Made by a program: the position numbers and the translations under genes. Below the pieces are notes generated by a model, which had not been told where the DNA came from, ran no database searches, and saw only the letters and a program-made list of their open reading frames with translations. A stretch of DNA of 64,000 nt from Streptomyces sp. NBC_00457 (GTDB lineage: Bacteria > Actinomycetota > Actinomycetes > Streptomycetales > Streptomycetaceae): positions 1,488,001-1,552,000 of the forward strand of contig NZ_CP107905.1 in assembly GCF_036014015.1 (NCBI RefSeq), given 5' to 3'. Below, one piece after another: positions 16,860-25,430 of the stretch. Numbering within the stretch: position 1 is the first letter of the stretch; each line of letters opens with the position of its first letter.

Positions 16860-17903
16860 ATGACCACGATGAAGTCCGCCCTGACCGGCGCCCAAAACCA
16901 CATCGCCATGGTGGACGTCGAACGCCCGGTGCCTGGGCCGAAGGACATGCTGATGAAGATCCGCGCCTGCGGCATCTGCGGCACCGACACCTTCTTCCTG
17001 CACCTCGGCGGCATGCCGACCGGGGCCGACGGCTCGATGCGCTCCATACCGCTGGGCCACGAACCGGCCGGCGAGGTGGTCGAAGTGGGCGCCGAGGTCA
17101 CCGGCTTGAAGGTCGGCGATCGTGTGGTCGTCAACCCGCAGGGCGCCCTGTCCGGCATCATCGGCTGCGGCGGCGAGCTGGGCGGCATGAGCGAGTACCT
17201 GCTCATCGAGGACGCCGAAGTCGGCAAGAGCGTCGCGGTGTTCCCCGACACGGTGCCCTTCGACGTGGCCGCGCTGAACGAGCCGATGGCGGTCGCCCGT
17301 CACTGTGTCAACCGCTCCGAGGCGAAGCCGGGCGACAAGGTGGTCGTCTTCGGCGCCGGTCCCATCGGGCTGGGTGCCACGATCTGGCTGAAGCTGCGCG
17401 GTGTGAAGCACGTCGTGGTGGCCGACGTCATCCCCGAGCGGCTGGAGACGGCGCTGGCCGTCGGCGCCGACGCCGTCATCAACTCCGCCGAGGAGGACGT
17501 CACCGCCCGGCTGACCGAGCTGCACGGCGAGGCGGCCAACGCGCTGGGCCAGCCGCGAGCGGGCACCGACATCTACATCGACGCGGCCGGCGTCGCCGCC
17601 GTCTTCAACGCCACCGTCGATGCCGCGAAGTGGGGCGCCAAGCTGGTCATGGTCGCCGTACAGAAGAAGGGCGCCGACATCGACCTCGGCGGCATGCTGC
17701 GCAGCGAGCTGACCCTCATCGCCTCGCAGGGCTACCCGACCGAGATCTTCGAGGTCACGCCGGAGATCGTGGAGCACCACGAGCGGTTCGCCAAGCTGAT
17801 CAGCCACCGGGTCCCGTTCAGGGAGGCCGACCGTGCCTTCGGGTTGGCCATGACGCCGGGAGCGGCCGAGAAGGTGGTCGTCACCTTTGGCGACGAGGGG
17901 TAG
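16860..17903 (+). CDS. zinc-dependent alcohol/polyol dehydrogenase (MDR family)
   Basis: A 347-residue medium-chain dehydrogenase of the threonine/sorbitol dehydrogenase type. The catalytic zinc loop is CGICGTD, followed by GHEPAGEV with the catalytic His/Glu; the Rossmann motif is VVVFGAGPIGLGA and the coenzyme Asp lies in VVADVIPERL. The four-Cys structural zinc lobe is absent (region NPQGALSGIIGCGGELGG). It probably oxidises a secondary alcohol or amino alcohol with NAD. ATG at 16860 fits the family start; 16842 is an alternative. The stop codon abuts an integrase fragment, so the downstream flank is a rearrangement junction. Confidence 0.9.
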   Translation: MTTMKSALTGAQNHIAMVDVERPVPGPKDMLMKIRACGICGTDTFFLHLGGMPTGADGSMRSIPLGHEPAGEVVEVGAEVTGLKVGDRVVVNPQGALSGIIGCGGELGGMSEYLLIEDAEVGKSVAVFPDTVPFDVAALNEPMAVARHCVNRSEAKPGDKVVVFGAGPIGLGATIWLKLRGVKHVVVADVIPERLETALAVGADAVINSAEEDVTARLTELHGEAANALGQPRAGTDIYIDAAGVAAVFNATVDAAKWGAKLVMVAVQKKGADIDLGGMLRSELTLIASQGYPTEIFEVTPEIVEHHERFAKLISHRVPFREADRAFGLAMTPGAAEKVVVTFGDEG

Positions 17904-18026
17904 GCCCGCTACCGGGACTACGTGCACAACGATCTCGTCCCCGCCTTCGGCAGCCTCAAGCTGGACGAGCTCAGGCACCGGCACATCAGCGCTTTCGTCA
18001 CCGGCCGGCTCGCGGGCCCTGCGGCG
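17904..18026 (+). pseudogene. tyrosine-recombinase (integrase) N-terminal fragment
   Basis: Starting immediately after the dehydrogenase stop, one frame reads ARYRDYVHNDLVPAFGSLKLDELRHRHISAFV, the SAM-like core-binding domain of phage or ICE tyrosine integrases. The catalytic domain is missing. It marks an old integration or deletion event at the left edge of the decayed region. Confidence 0.7.
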
Positions 18027-18352
18027 GCCTTCAACTCCCGTATCTCCGACGATTTCCTCAGGCCCACCGGCACATGGCAGAGGCTCGAGTGCGATAGCGG
18101 ACAGCCCCATCAGCCCGGTTGGCCGACCAGAGCCACCATGCGACTGCTGACCGAAGAAGGCTTCGACAACACCATGGTGGCCGTCGAACGGGTCGAACGT
18201 TTACTCATCAACCGAGGGACTGTTCAGGAGCGGACGGCCGACGTGCGCAACCGCCTGTCCGCACGCGCGACCTGGGCGGCTGCGGGCGCGCTCGTGCTGG
18301 GCGAGGCGCCGCCCCACCCTGAGACAGGGCCGGGCCTGGCACGCCCTTGACA
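18027..18352. other. degenerate sequence after the integrase fragment
   Basis: The same frame stays open to about 18350 (including LLTEEGFDNTMVAVERVERLL) but matches nothing I recognise and has no start of its own. Probably residual mobile-element DNA. Confidence 0.35.
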
Positions 18353-19048
18353 TCAGGACACGGTGAACGCGTCACCAGTCACGTCGCGTTCGAGGCTCGC
18401 GCCCTGGAAGCCGTAAGTACCGATATCCGCGACCTTGATCAGCAGGCAATAGCGGTCGACCGAGCCGATGATGTCGGCCACTTGGCGGTGGTTCCTTTTG
18501 AGAAAGTGGATCGCGGCCTGGTTCGCGAGGGAGCTCTGGCCGCAGACCAGCACGACTGGGCGAGTCGCCTGGGGCGGCATGAACTTGGCCACCAGCGCAT
18601 ACTCCACTTCGCTCTTCCGGAAGAGGTAGCGCCTGCCGCCGACGACGAACGCCACCGACTCAGGGCCCGGACCGTACGGCAGGATGCTGACGCCGGGCAC
18701 ATGGGCCGCGAGGTGGCCGCCTGTACGGAGGTTGGCCTCGCCGAGCGGACCGCCGATGCAGAACTCCGTGCGGTCGTCGTTGCTGCCACGGAAGTCGTCG
18801 GCGGATTCGGTGGCCACGCCACAGCCGAGCTGGCCGGCCAGGGTCGCCAGCTCGATCATGGCTCGAATCTCTTTGTGCGTCGCGACTCCTCGCGCGTCGT
18901 GCTTGTTGCCGATGACGATGAAACAGGTCTCCCCCGGAACAAGGCCGAAGAAGTCCGCCTTGCGCCGCAACACGCGGGCACGCTTGCCGCGCTCCCAGAG
19001 CCAGACGCACCCACCACCGATGAGGCTGGTCACCAGACCGACCAGCAC
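18353..19048 (-). CDS. conserved membrane-anchored protein of unknown function
   Basis: A 231-residue protein with an N-terminal TM anchor (residues 1-18, LVGLVTSLIGGGCVWLW), a basic juxtamembrane stretch and a soluble alpha/beta domain. Conserved-looking blocks are ADFFGLVPGETCFIVIGNKHD, ATHKEIRAMIELATLAGQLGC, DRTEFCIGGPLGEANLRTGGHLAAHVPGV, RPVVLVCGQSSLANQAAIHFLKR and a C-terminal TYGFQGASLERDVT. The repeated strand-turn-helix pattern suggests a Rossmann-like nucleotide-sensing fold (inference). Start GTG 19048 is uncertain, since no good ribosome binding site precedes it. Neighbours are all remnants. Confidence 0.7.
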   Translation of the reverse strand: MLVGLVTSLIGGGCVWLWERGKRARVLRRKADFFGLVPGETCFIVIGNKHDARGVATHKEIRAMIELATLAGQLGCGVATESADDFRGSNDDRTEFCIGGPLGEANLRTGGHLAAHVPGVSILPYGPGPESVAFVVGGRRYLFRKSEVEYALVAKFMPPQATRPVVLVCGQSSLANQAAIHFLKRNHRQVADIIGSVDRYCLLIKVADIGTYGFQGASLERDVTGDAFTVS

Positions 19049-19150
19049 ATTGACGAGTACGGAAAAGATCGTCGCCCCCTCGCACCCCCACCGCGCACAG
19101 CGGTTCCGTGCGCCTCAAACGCCGTTGATCCTCCACGACGAACCCAGCCG

Positions 19151-19553
19151 GTGACAACCGGACAAGAGCCAGTGCCGCTCCACGCCGGCCGCAACAACGG
19201 CTCCGCCGACCGGGAGACCGTCTACAAACTCGCCGGCTACGGAGCGAATCGCATGTTGCGCGGTTTCACGAGACCGGTGGCCACCGCCGCCCGCCGCCCG
19301 CCGCCTCCACGAGCTTGGTCTCATCGACGGCGCACCGGAGGAATTGCTGCGCGCCGTGTACGACGGCGACGTCCTGGCAGCGGGCTTCGACGTCCCCGAT
19401 TACACCGCTCCGATGTTGAAGCGCATCGCCAAGCACTTCGACGCTCACGACGTCATCACGCTGGCAACCGACGCCGACTCCGACACCAGCGACGAGGGCA
19501 CGGGATACGACCCCGAGGCCGACGAAGACAGATGCGCACTGGGCTGCGCGTGA
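19151..19553 (+). pseudogene. hypothetical gene frameshifted by a 7-bp tandem duplication
   Basis: One frame gives ADRETVYKLAGYGANRMLRGFTRPVATAARR, and a second picks up exactly there as RRLHELGLIDGAPEELLRAVYDG ... DVPDYTAPMLKRIAKHFDAHDVITLATDADSD to a TGA at 19551-19553. At the junction (about 19285-19308) CCCGCCG is present twice in tandem, and removing one copy restores a single frame. The family is unknown to me; length would be about 130 residues. Start GTG 19151 or 19172. Confidence 0.6.
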
Positions 19554-19966
19554 ACCGCCATCCAGCAGCGTCGCGGGATCCGACTTCAATCGTGAGCGAC
19601 ATGGCCCTGGCGACTCAATGGCGGCCGTCCGGCGCGGATCCAAACCAACGGCGATCCTGATCGCGACGGCGAGGCCGACCGTGCAACCCGCACGTCTCAG
19701 CCGGTAACCCCCTTCGTCACGGCCACCGCACTGGACGGGCGCCCTCGGCCCTTCGCGGACGGCTTCGAGAACCGCTTCGACGTGAGCGACCACCGTCGGC
19801 TCTACCGCTTCCGGCATGGGCAGGTCGTGCGCTACGAGACAGCGATCCTCGCCCTGCAGTGGGGCACGCATGCCGGCACAACCAGCCGTGCCGGGCGCGT
19901 GCGAGAGTCCCGTTGGCCGCAGCAAGCAGCGGAGCACTGTCAGTGGCGGGTGACACCATCGGGCGC
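19554..19966. other. degenerate stretch
   Basis: A frame around 19710-19860 reads FADGFENRFDVSDHRRLYRFRHGQVVRYETAILALQWGTH, which is protein-like but has no start or recognisable family. Likely another remnant. Confidence 0.3.
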
Positions 19967-21347
19967 ATGACGGACACCACGGCATTCGACTGGCGGTCCT
20001 TCCTGCTCAGGTGGAGCGGGGAGTGGGCGGATTCCCTGCCGGACGGCGAGACGCAGAGCGAGGACGACGAGACCGCGCGGCGGACAAGGTGGCTGGGGTT
20101 CCCGCCCGCATCCGCGGAGCGGATCGCAGCCATGGAACGGCGCCTCGGCTGTCAGATGCCCCCGTCGTACCGGGAGTTCCTCAAGGTCAGCGACGGGTGG
20201 CGGCACGCGGGCGGGTTCGTGTGGCTGCTGGCGGGGACCGAGGATGCGCGCTGGCACAACAACGAGTCGGGACTCGCGGACATGTTCGAAGAGTACCTGG
20301 ACGATGACGCTGGGCCCGAGGAGCGGCGGGAGGTGGACATCTGGCGTCGCGGGCTGCAGCTCGACGTCGAGTCCGACATCACCCACGTGCTCATGGATCC
20401 CGAGGACGTGGACGGGGACGGTGAGTGGGCCGTCTACACGTGGGCGAGCTGGCGGGCCGCGCCACCCGAGCGGCACGCGAACTTCCTTGAGTTCATGCGG
20501 GACATGTACCGGGAGTTCCACAGCCTGCAGGCGCATCCGAGCGACGGGGAGCCGGTGTTCGCCAACGACACGACGCGAAAGCTGGACGCTCAGGTGGACG
20601 CGGCCCGGCTGGAGGCGCTGCGCGGTGACTGGGAACGGGCCGCAAAGACGCTGGACGAGGCCAGGGAGTTCGGCAGACCGCGGGCCGCCGGGCTGGGCGA
20701 CCAGATCCGCCGCCTGCTCGGACAGACCTACATGGTGTACTTCGACGGCATGGTGACGGATCCGCAGTACGCTCCCGAGCTGCTGCCACCGCTGGTCGCC
20801 GAGCACGCGGCGCACTCGTACCGGGACGACTCCACGCTGACGTTACCATCTGCGGGGCGCCGACGACGACCTGGTGTCACTGGCTTACGCGACGCTGGAC
20901 CAGGTGAGGGACGGAACGTACCGGTACACGGCGGCCGGACCGTTCGGGGAAGCGGTCGAGCGGGCGCGGGAGCTGGCGCGGTGGGGAGACACCGACGAGG
21001 CATGGCGGACACTGATAAGTGCTCTGCCCCTGTGGGAGCCGCTGGGACCGGACCACCTGGCGCCCCTGGGGTGGGTGGCCGACCCCGTGCTCGACCCGGG
21101 CGACCTGGCGTAGCTCGCGGAGCCGGACCCGGGCAACAACCGCACGTCCTACCGGTTCGTCCTGGTCGAAGGGGTGGAGCCGGAGGAATTGCCCGGACGT
21201 CTCGCGGACGGGGACGGCACCCTGCTGAACGAACCCATGACCCTGTGGGAGGCGCGCCGCAGATCGCTGCACAACAAAAGAGAGTTCTCGTCGTACGACG
21301 ACAGGGCCCTCATCGCAAAACCGGCCTCGTCCTCGAAGACCAGGTAA
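19967..21347 (+). pseudogene. SMI1/KNR4-family gene, frameshifted and with an in-frame stop
   Basis: From ATG 19967 the product has the SMI1/KNR4 core (ASAERIAAMERRLGCQMPPSYREFLKVSDGW ... WAVYTWASW). After HSYRDDSTLT the frame is lost: deleting one T in ACGTTACCATCTG near 20845 gives YHLRGADDDLVSLAYATLDQV and a continuous reading. TAG at 21112-21114 then interrupts again before the frame continues (NNRTSYRFVLVEGVEPEELPGRLADGDGTLL) to TAA at 21345. SMI1 proteins often act as immunity proteins against polymorphic toxins; no toxin gene is visible. Confidence 0.75.
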
Positions 21348-21365
21348 GCCCCAGCGCCGCCGCAG

Positions 21366-21762
21366 TCATTCCACCTGCGGCCACACATCCTTCTTCCGCC
21401 ACACCGCCGCCATCGAGCAGTCGACCTGGAACATGAAGGCGATCACCGCTCTGATCCGCGCCACGGTCCACCGCTGGTCCTTCCAGCCATGCACGGCCGG
21501 CCCGCGCGCCAACTCCTTCTCCAACTCGGCGAACTGGCCATCGGAGAGCTTGGGCAGTTTCGGCGGCCCCGCAGAGGCCAGGGCATCCATCCCGCCCCGC
21601 CGCCAAACCCGCCGCCAGCGCTCCACCGACCGCTCACTGACCCGCGGATCCTTCGCGATCACCACGTTCTTCTCACCACGAGCGAACCGCTCACAGGCCT
21701 CATACCGGATCCGCTCCCGAAACCGCCGCCGCTCTGCGGTCAGCCCGCCACCCTGCGCATAC
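21366..21762 (-). pseudogene. IS630-family transposase N-terminal part, internally deleted
   Basis: The reverse strand encodes WYAQGGGLTAERRRFRERIRYEACERFARG, the HTH VIAKDPRVSERSVERWRRVWRRGGMDAL, and LARGPAVHGWKDQRWTVARIRAVIAF, typical of the first ORF of IS630-group elements. After CSMAAVWR it jumps to KKDVWPQVE and stops, so roughly 30 residues are missing. No start codon is in frame and the DDE part is absent. Confidence 0.75.
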
Positions 21763-21939
21763 CACTTACCACCGGCCCACCGCAGGGATCAGCACACGTC
21801 ACCCCGACAACACCCCGAAGAGATTCAGTAGTCCCATCTCGGTCAGCGCATCGTCGAGAGATGGGGCTTCTGTCGAACGCTGGCCAAGCTCGCGACTGAC
21901 TGGCGTCTGGCCGCCTTCGCGACCGGAGCGGCCTCAGTC
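21763..21939. other. intergenic
   Basis: Nothing recognisable between the IS630 remnant and the Nudix regulator gene. Confidence 0.4.
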
Positions 21940-22683
21940 TCACTGACCGAAGGTTGCGGCACGCAACAGGGGCGGATTGAGCAGCCATGCCTGTCCACGG
22001 CGGTAGAGGGCGGCTGGACGGCCGATGGGGGGCAGCCACTGATCTCCCGTGGGCTGCACGAATCCCGTGGTGTTGAGTACCTTGCGGCGGAAGTTGCTCG
22101 GATCCAATTGCTGGCCCCAAATCACTTGATACACCGTGCGCAGGTCTCTGAGCGTGAACGTCTCCCCGCAGAAGGCGGTGGCCGCAGCGGTGTACTCGAT
22201 CTTCCGGCGAATCTCTTCCAGGGCCTCCTCCAGGATGGCCTGATGGTCGAACGCCAAGCCGAGCGTGCCATCCTCCAAGCGCGCCACGGGGGCCCAGAAA
22301 GCACGTGCGGCGTCGGTCCCTCCGACGGGGGCCGGCAGGTTCGACCCCAGTGCGAGGTAAGCGACCGTCACCACTCTGCCCCGTGGGTCCCGTCCTGGGT
22401 CCGCGTAGGCGCCGAGTTGCTCCAGGTGCAGGCGGCTGCCGTCGATGCCGGCCTCTTCCGCCAGCTCGCGCAGGGCGCCGTCACGCAGGGTTTCGTTCTT
22501 CTGTACGTATCCTCCGGGCATGGCGGGCATGCCCTGGAAGGGCTCCAGGCCGCGCTCGACCAGGAGGACCATCAGCTGGTCGTCTCTGAGGGTGAAGATC
22601 GCGAGATCCACGGTCAGCCAGGAGGGTCCGACCTCGTCTGAGTCTTTCAGCCAGTCGTCCACCCGCACCCCTAAAGGTCTCAT
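21940..22683 (-). CDS. NrtR-type Nudix-domain transcriptional regulator
   Basis: A 247-residue protein: an N-terminal Nudix domain (WLTVDLAIFTLRDDQLMVLLVERGLEPFQGMPAMPGGYVQKNETLRDGALRELAEEAGI, a near-complete Nudix box) and a C-terminal winged helix of the NrtR class (TFTLRDLRTVYQVIWGQQLDPSNFRRKVLNTTGFV). NrtR proteins sense ADP-ribose or related NAD metabolites and repress NAD-related genes. ATG at 22683 follows GGCGGAG; its fourth codon is TTA (22672-22674), implying bldA dependence. It is divergent from the 22748 operon with a strong palindrome between, so that operon is the likely target. Confidence 0.88.
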   Translation of the reverse strand: MRPLGVRVDDWLKDSDEVGPSWLTVDLAIFTLRDDQLMVLLVERGLEPFQGMPAMPGGYVQKNETLRDGALRELAEEAGIDGSRLHLEQLGAYADPGRDPRGRVVTVAYLALGSNLPAPVGGTDAARAFWAPVARLEDGTLGLAFDHQAILEEALEEIRRKIEYTAAATAFCGETFTLRDLRTVYQVIWGQQLDPSNFRRKVLNTTGFVQPTGDQWLPPIGRPAALYRRGQAWLLNPPLLRAATFGQ

Positions 22684-22704
22684 TGACTTAAACTCCGCCG
22701 ACAC

Positions 22705-22725
22705 TTATGGTCACTGCAACCATAA
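22705..22725. promoter_or_regulatory. candidate NrtR operator
   Basis: TTATGGT-N7-ACCATAA is a perfect 7-bp dyad placed 22 bp from the Nudix regulator start and 23 bp from the divergent operon start, so one site could control both. Confidence 0.65.
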
Positions 22726-22747
22726 CTGTAGGAGCCGGGGGTAGGAC

Positions 22748-24481
22748 ATGACCACGTCCGACGCGCCACCAGCACAGGAGACAACGCTCGAACCCACGGC
22801 CGCCACCCGCCATCTGTGTGCCGGCGTGTACGTGGACGAACGTTTCCGTGACCTTGTGATCGACGAGGTCTGCACCGCGCCGCACCGCAGGGTCGCCCCT
22901 TCCTACGGCTTCGACATCGTCCCTGTCATGCAGCACGCATGGCGTGCTGCCACGCTCAGAGCCCTCGCCCGTACCACGGTCATCGCCGCGATAGCCGGTC
23001 CCCTGCTCGCCGGAAGCGTTCCCGCGGCCATCCTCATTGCCAGCGGTTTCGGTCTCCTGTTGCTGCTGCGTCTGGCCGTAATACTGCGAGGCGTCGACAG
23101 CCAGTCGATGGCGGCCGGCAGGTCCCGACGTCGCGTCCCGGATCCCTTACGAGCTCATCGCCATCTCCTCAGGTTTCTCCTCCCGCGCGTCACCACGCCC
23201 AAAGCACGCGTAGTCAAACGCGTCACCACGGCCGCACTGTGGCTGGCCCTGACCATCCTGGCCATCGGCCTCCTCTATCCCCGGCAGGCACTGGCGGCGC
23301 TCCTGCTGACGGCGGCGCTCACACTCGTCTACCTGGCTGTCGGCGCCACACGCCAGTTGATCCTCAACCGCATACTGCGCACACCTGCCCTGCGCCCCTC
23401 CCGCCTGTCCGGCCGCCAGCGGGCAGCCGACCGCCAGCAGCACCACATGTGCGCCGTGTACCGCCGAACCCGACACAGCGACGACGAGGACGACGACCTC
23501 ACCAAGTTCACGCTCTTCGGTGACGAATCGCCGTTCATCGGAGCGGGCGAACTCGTCTACCAGTGGAACCCGCCGATGAGCATCCAACTGCTGCGGGCCG
23601 AGTCCGACGACGAACCGCTGCACGAGCGTGAGCACGCGGTGCCACCGTTCAAGGCACACGAACTCGTCGAATACTTACGCGAAGCCGTTCTGCCGCTGAA
23701 CGCCGACAGCCGCGACGTCCGGCTGCCTGCCGAGGTCCGGGACCGTGTTTACGTCGCCGAGACCGATGTCGCCGTCGACCGGTCGCTCCTTCCACACCAC
23801 TTCACCCGCAGCGACCTGCGCTCCATCATCGACACGCCGGAATCGAAGCAGCACCACTTCCTCGAAATCATCACACCCGCCGACGGGTCCGAATTCGTCG
23901 CGACCGTCCTGCTGCACGTCAGCCTGCAGGGACGCACCCTGAGCCTGTCCACGGCAGCATGCGTACTCGCCCACACACCGCGCTCATTCCAGCGGGGTGA
24001 AGAGTTCGGCCACCACGGTGCTGCGGCCGTCATCTGGGCAGCTTTCAACGAACTGGGCGCGCTCCCCACCGACATCCAGTACTCATGGCGGGTCTTGCGA
24101 TACCTCTACAGGGTGGCCAAGGCCGCCGTCCTGCCCCGGGACCTCACCAGGACCCGGATCCGCAACATCCTCATCGGCAGCCGCGTGAGCATACGGGAGG
24201 AGTCGTCCCAGACCTGGACCAAGGTCCAACTGGAAAAGAGCGACATCCTCGGACGCATGAAAACCATAGAGCAGCGCCTTCTCAGCGCGGCCAGCGACTT
24301 CCTCCAGGACAGGGGCGTCGATACGTCCGGCTTCAACGACCGCGCACTCAAGATAATCAACAGCGGAATTTTCAACTTCGGCGACAACAACAGCTTCACC
24401 AACAATGCCGTAGGAGACGCAGCTCAGGTCAACGTCTCCGCGAACCAGCCCGCACAGGCCGACAACGGAGCAGCCACATGA
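22748..24481 (+). CDS. four-TM protein with a C-terminal Gly/Asn-rich (amyloid-like) motif
   Basis: A 577-residue protein of no family I recognise. Predicted TM pairs lie at about 70-112 and 160-203; the remaining 370 residues are soluble with mixed alpha/beta character (TKFTLFGDESPFIGAGELVYQWNP, DTPESKQHHFLEIITPADGSEFVATVLLHVSLQGRTL). Residues 537-563 form a Gly/Asn-rich motif (GIFNFGDNNSF, then NNAVGDAAQ) that recurs at the N-terminus of the next protein. TTA codons at positions 134 and 310. It overlaps the next gene by ATGA. Interpretation: a membrane-bound sensor or partner of the nucleosidase-fold protein. Confidence 0.8.
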   Translation: MTTSDAPPAQETTLEPTAATRHLCAGVYVDERFRDLVIDEVCTAPHRRVAPSYGFDIVPVMQHAWRAATLRALARTTVIAAIAGPLLAGSVPAAILIASGFGLLLLLRLAVILRGVDSQSMAAGRSRRRVPDPLRAHRHLLRFLLPRVTTPKARVVKRVTTAALWLALTILAIGLLYPRQALAALLLTAALTLVYLAVGATRQLILNRILRTPALRPSRLSGRQRAADRQQHHMCAVYRRTRHSDDEDDDLTKFTLFGDESPFIGAGELVYQWNPPMSIQLLRAESDDEPLHEREHAVPPFKAHELVEYLREAVLPLNADSRDVRLPAEVRDRVYVAETDVAVDRSLLPHHFTRSDLRSIIDTPESKQHHFLEIITPADGSEFVATVLLHVSLQGRTLSLSTAACVLAHTPRSFQRGEEFGHHGAAAVIWAAFNELGALPTDIQYSWRVLRYLYRVAKAAVLPRDLTRTRIRNILIGSRVSIREESSQTWTKVQLEKSDILGRMKTIEQRLLSAASDFLQDRGVDTSGFNDRALKIINSGIFNFGDNNSFTNNAVGDAAQVNVSANQPAQADNGAAT

Positions 24482-25371
24482 CCATCAACAAAGGCATCAT
24501 CAGCCGCGGCAACAACAACACCTTCAGCACCATCGCCATCGGAGAGAAGGCGCAAGCCTCCACTACCGCCCCTCTGCCCTCGGCCGAGCCCACCACCGAA
24601 GCAGGCATCCCGTGGGACCTCGGGATCGTCACCATCCTCAGTGAGGAACTCCGTTCCGTCATCGACGCGTTAAAACTCCACCGCCACAAGACACCCAGCG
24701 GCCTCTACTTCTACGAGGGCGAACGCACCGTCTCGGGCGCCACGTTGCGCATCGTGGCCACGCAGACCCAAAGCCAGGGCCAGCGATCCACCATGGCCGC
24801 CCTGGAAAACCTACGCCGCCACTACAAACCCCGTCTGTGGGCCCTCGTCGGCATCGCCGGAGGCATCCATGACGACCACGCCCGAATCGGCAACGTCATC
24901 GTCTCCACCGACGTCGTCTACTACGAAAACCGCAAGATCAATCCTCAAGACACCAGCCGCCGCGGAGAACACCGACAAGCGCCGGCGCACATCGTCCACG
25001 CCGTGAACGCCTACTTCACCGACCACGGGACACCGGCTCGCATCAACGGCCAAATGACCGCTCACGCAGGCGACCAGTACGAGGTCTACCCCGGAGTCAT
25101 CGGGTCCGGCGAAGCCGTCATCGCCGACCGGGCCAGCGACATCCGCACCTACCTGACCACATACCACGAAAAAGTCCTCGCCGTCGACATGGAAGCCGGC
25201 GGCCTCAGCCAGTACTGGCAGGAAAACTCCGTCCACGGCACAACCAACCCCGGCTGGATCGTCATCCGCGGCGTATCCGACAACGCAGACGAACACAAGG
25301 GCCACAGCCACCACGAACTCGCCGCACGCAATGCCGCCCACGTGCTCAGCCAACTGCTCCCCTACTTCTGA
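24478..25371 (+). CDS. MTA/SAH-nucleosidase-like (PNP superfamily) protein with N-terminal amyloid-like motif
   Basis: A 297-residue protein. Residues 3-29 repeat the motif of the preceding protein (NKGIISRGNNNTF, then AIGEKAQA). From about residue 42 it is a phosphorylase/nucleosidase fold: LGIVTILSEELRSVIDAL, WALVGIAGGI (phosphate/base loop), VLAVDMEAGGLSQ (ribose-binding Glu) and VIRGVSDNAD with the catalytic Asp. Stand-alone PNP-fold domains fused to adaptor modules occur as nucleotide-targeting effectors in bacterial conflict systems. ATG overlaps the upstream stop; codon 65 is TTA. Confidence 0.88.
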   Translation: MTINKGIISRGNNNTFSTIAIGEKAQASTTAPLPSAEPTTEAGIPWDLGIVTILSEELRSVIDALKLHRHKTPSGLYFYEGERTVSGATLRIVATQTQSQGQRSTMAALENLRRHYKPRLWALVGIAGGIHDDHARIGNVIVSTDVVYYENRKINPQDTSRRGEHRQAPAHIVHAVNAYFTDHGTPARINGQMTAHAGDQYEVYPGVIGSGEAVIADRASDIRTYLTTYHEKVLAVDMEAGGLSQYWQENSVHGTTNPGWIVIRGVSDNADEHKGHSHHELAARNAAHVLSQLLPYF

Positions 25372-25430
25372 AGACCCAGCCCCGAGCGTCGGCACAGCCC
25401 AAGGAGACCTCCCACCACCGGAGCCCCAGC

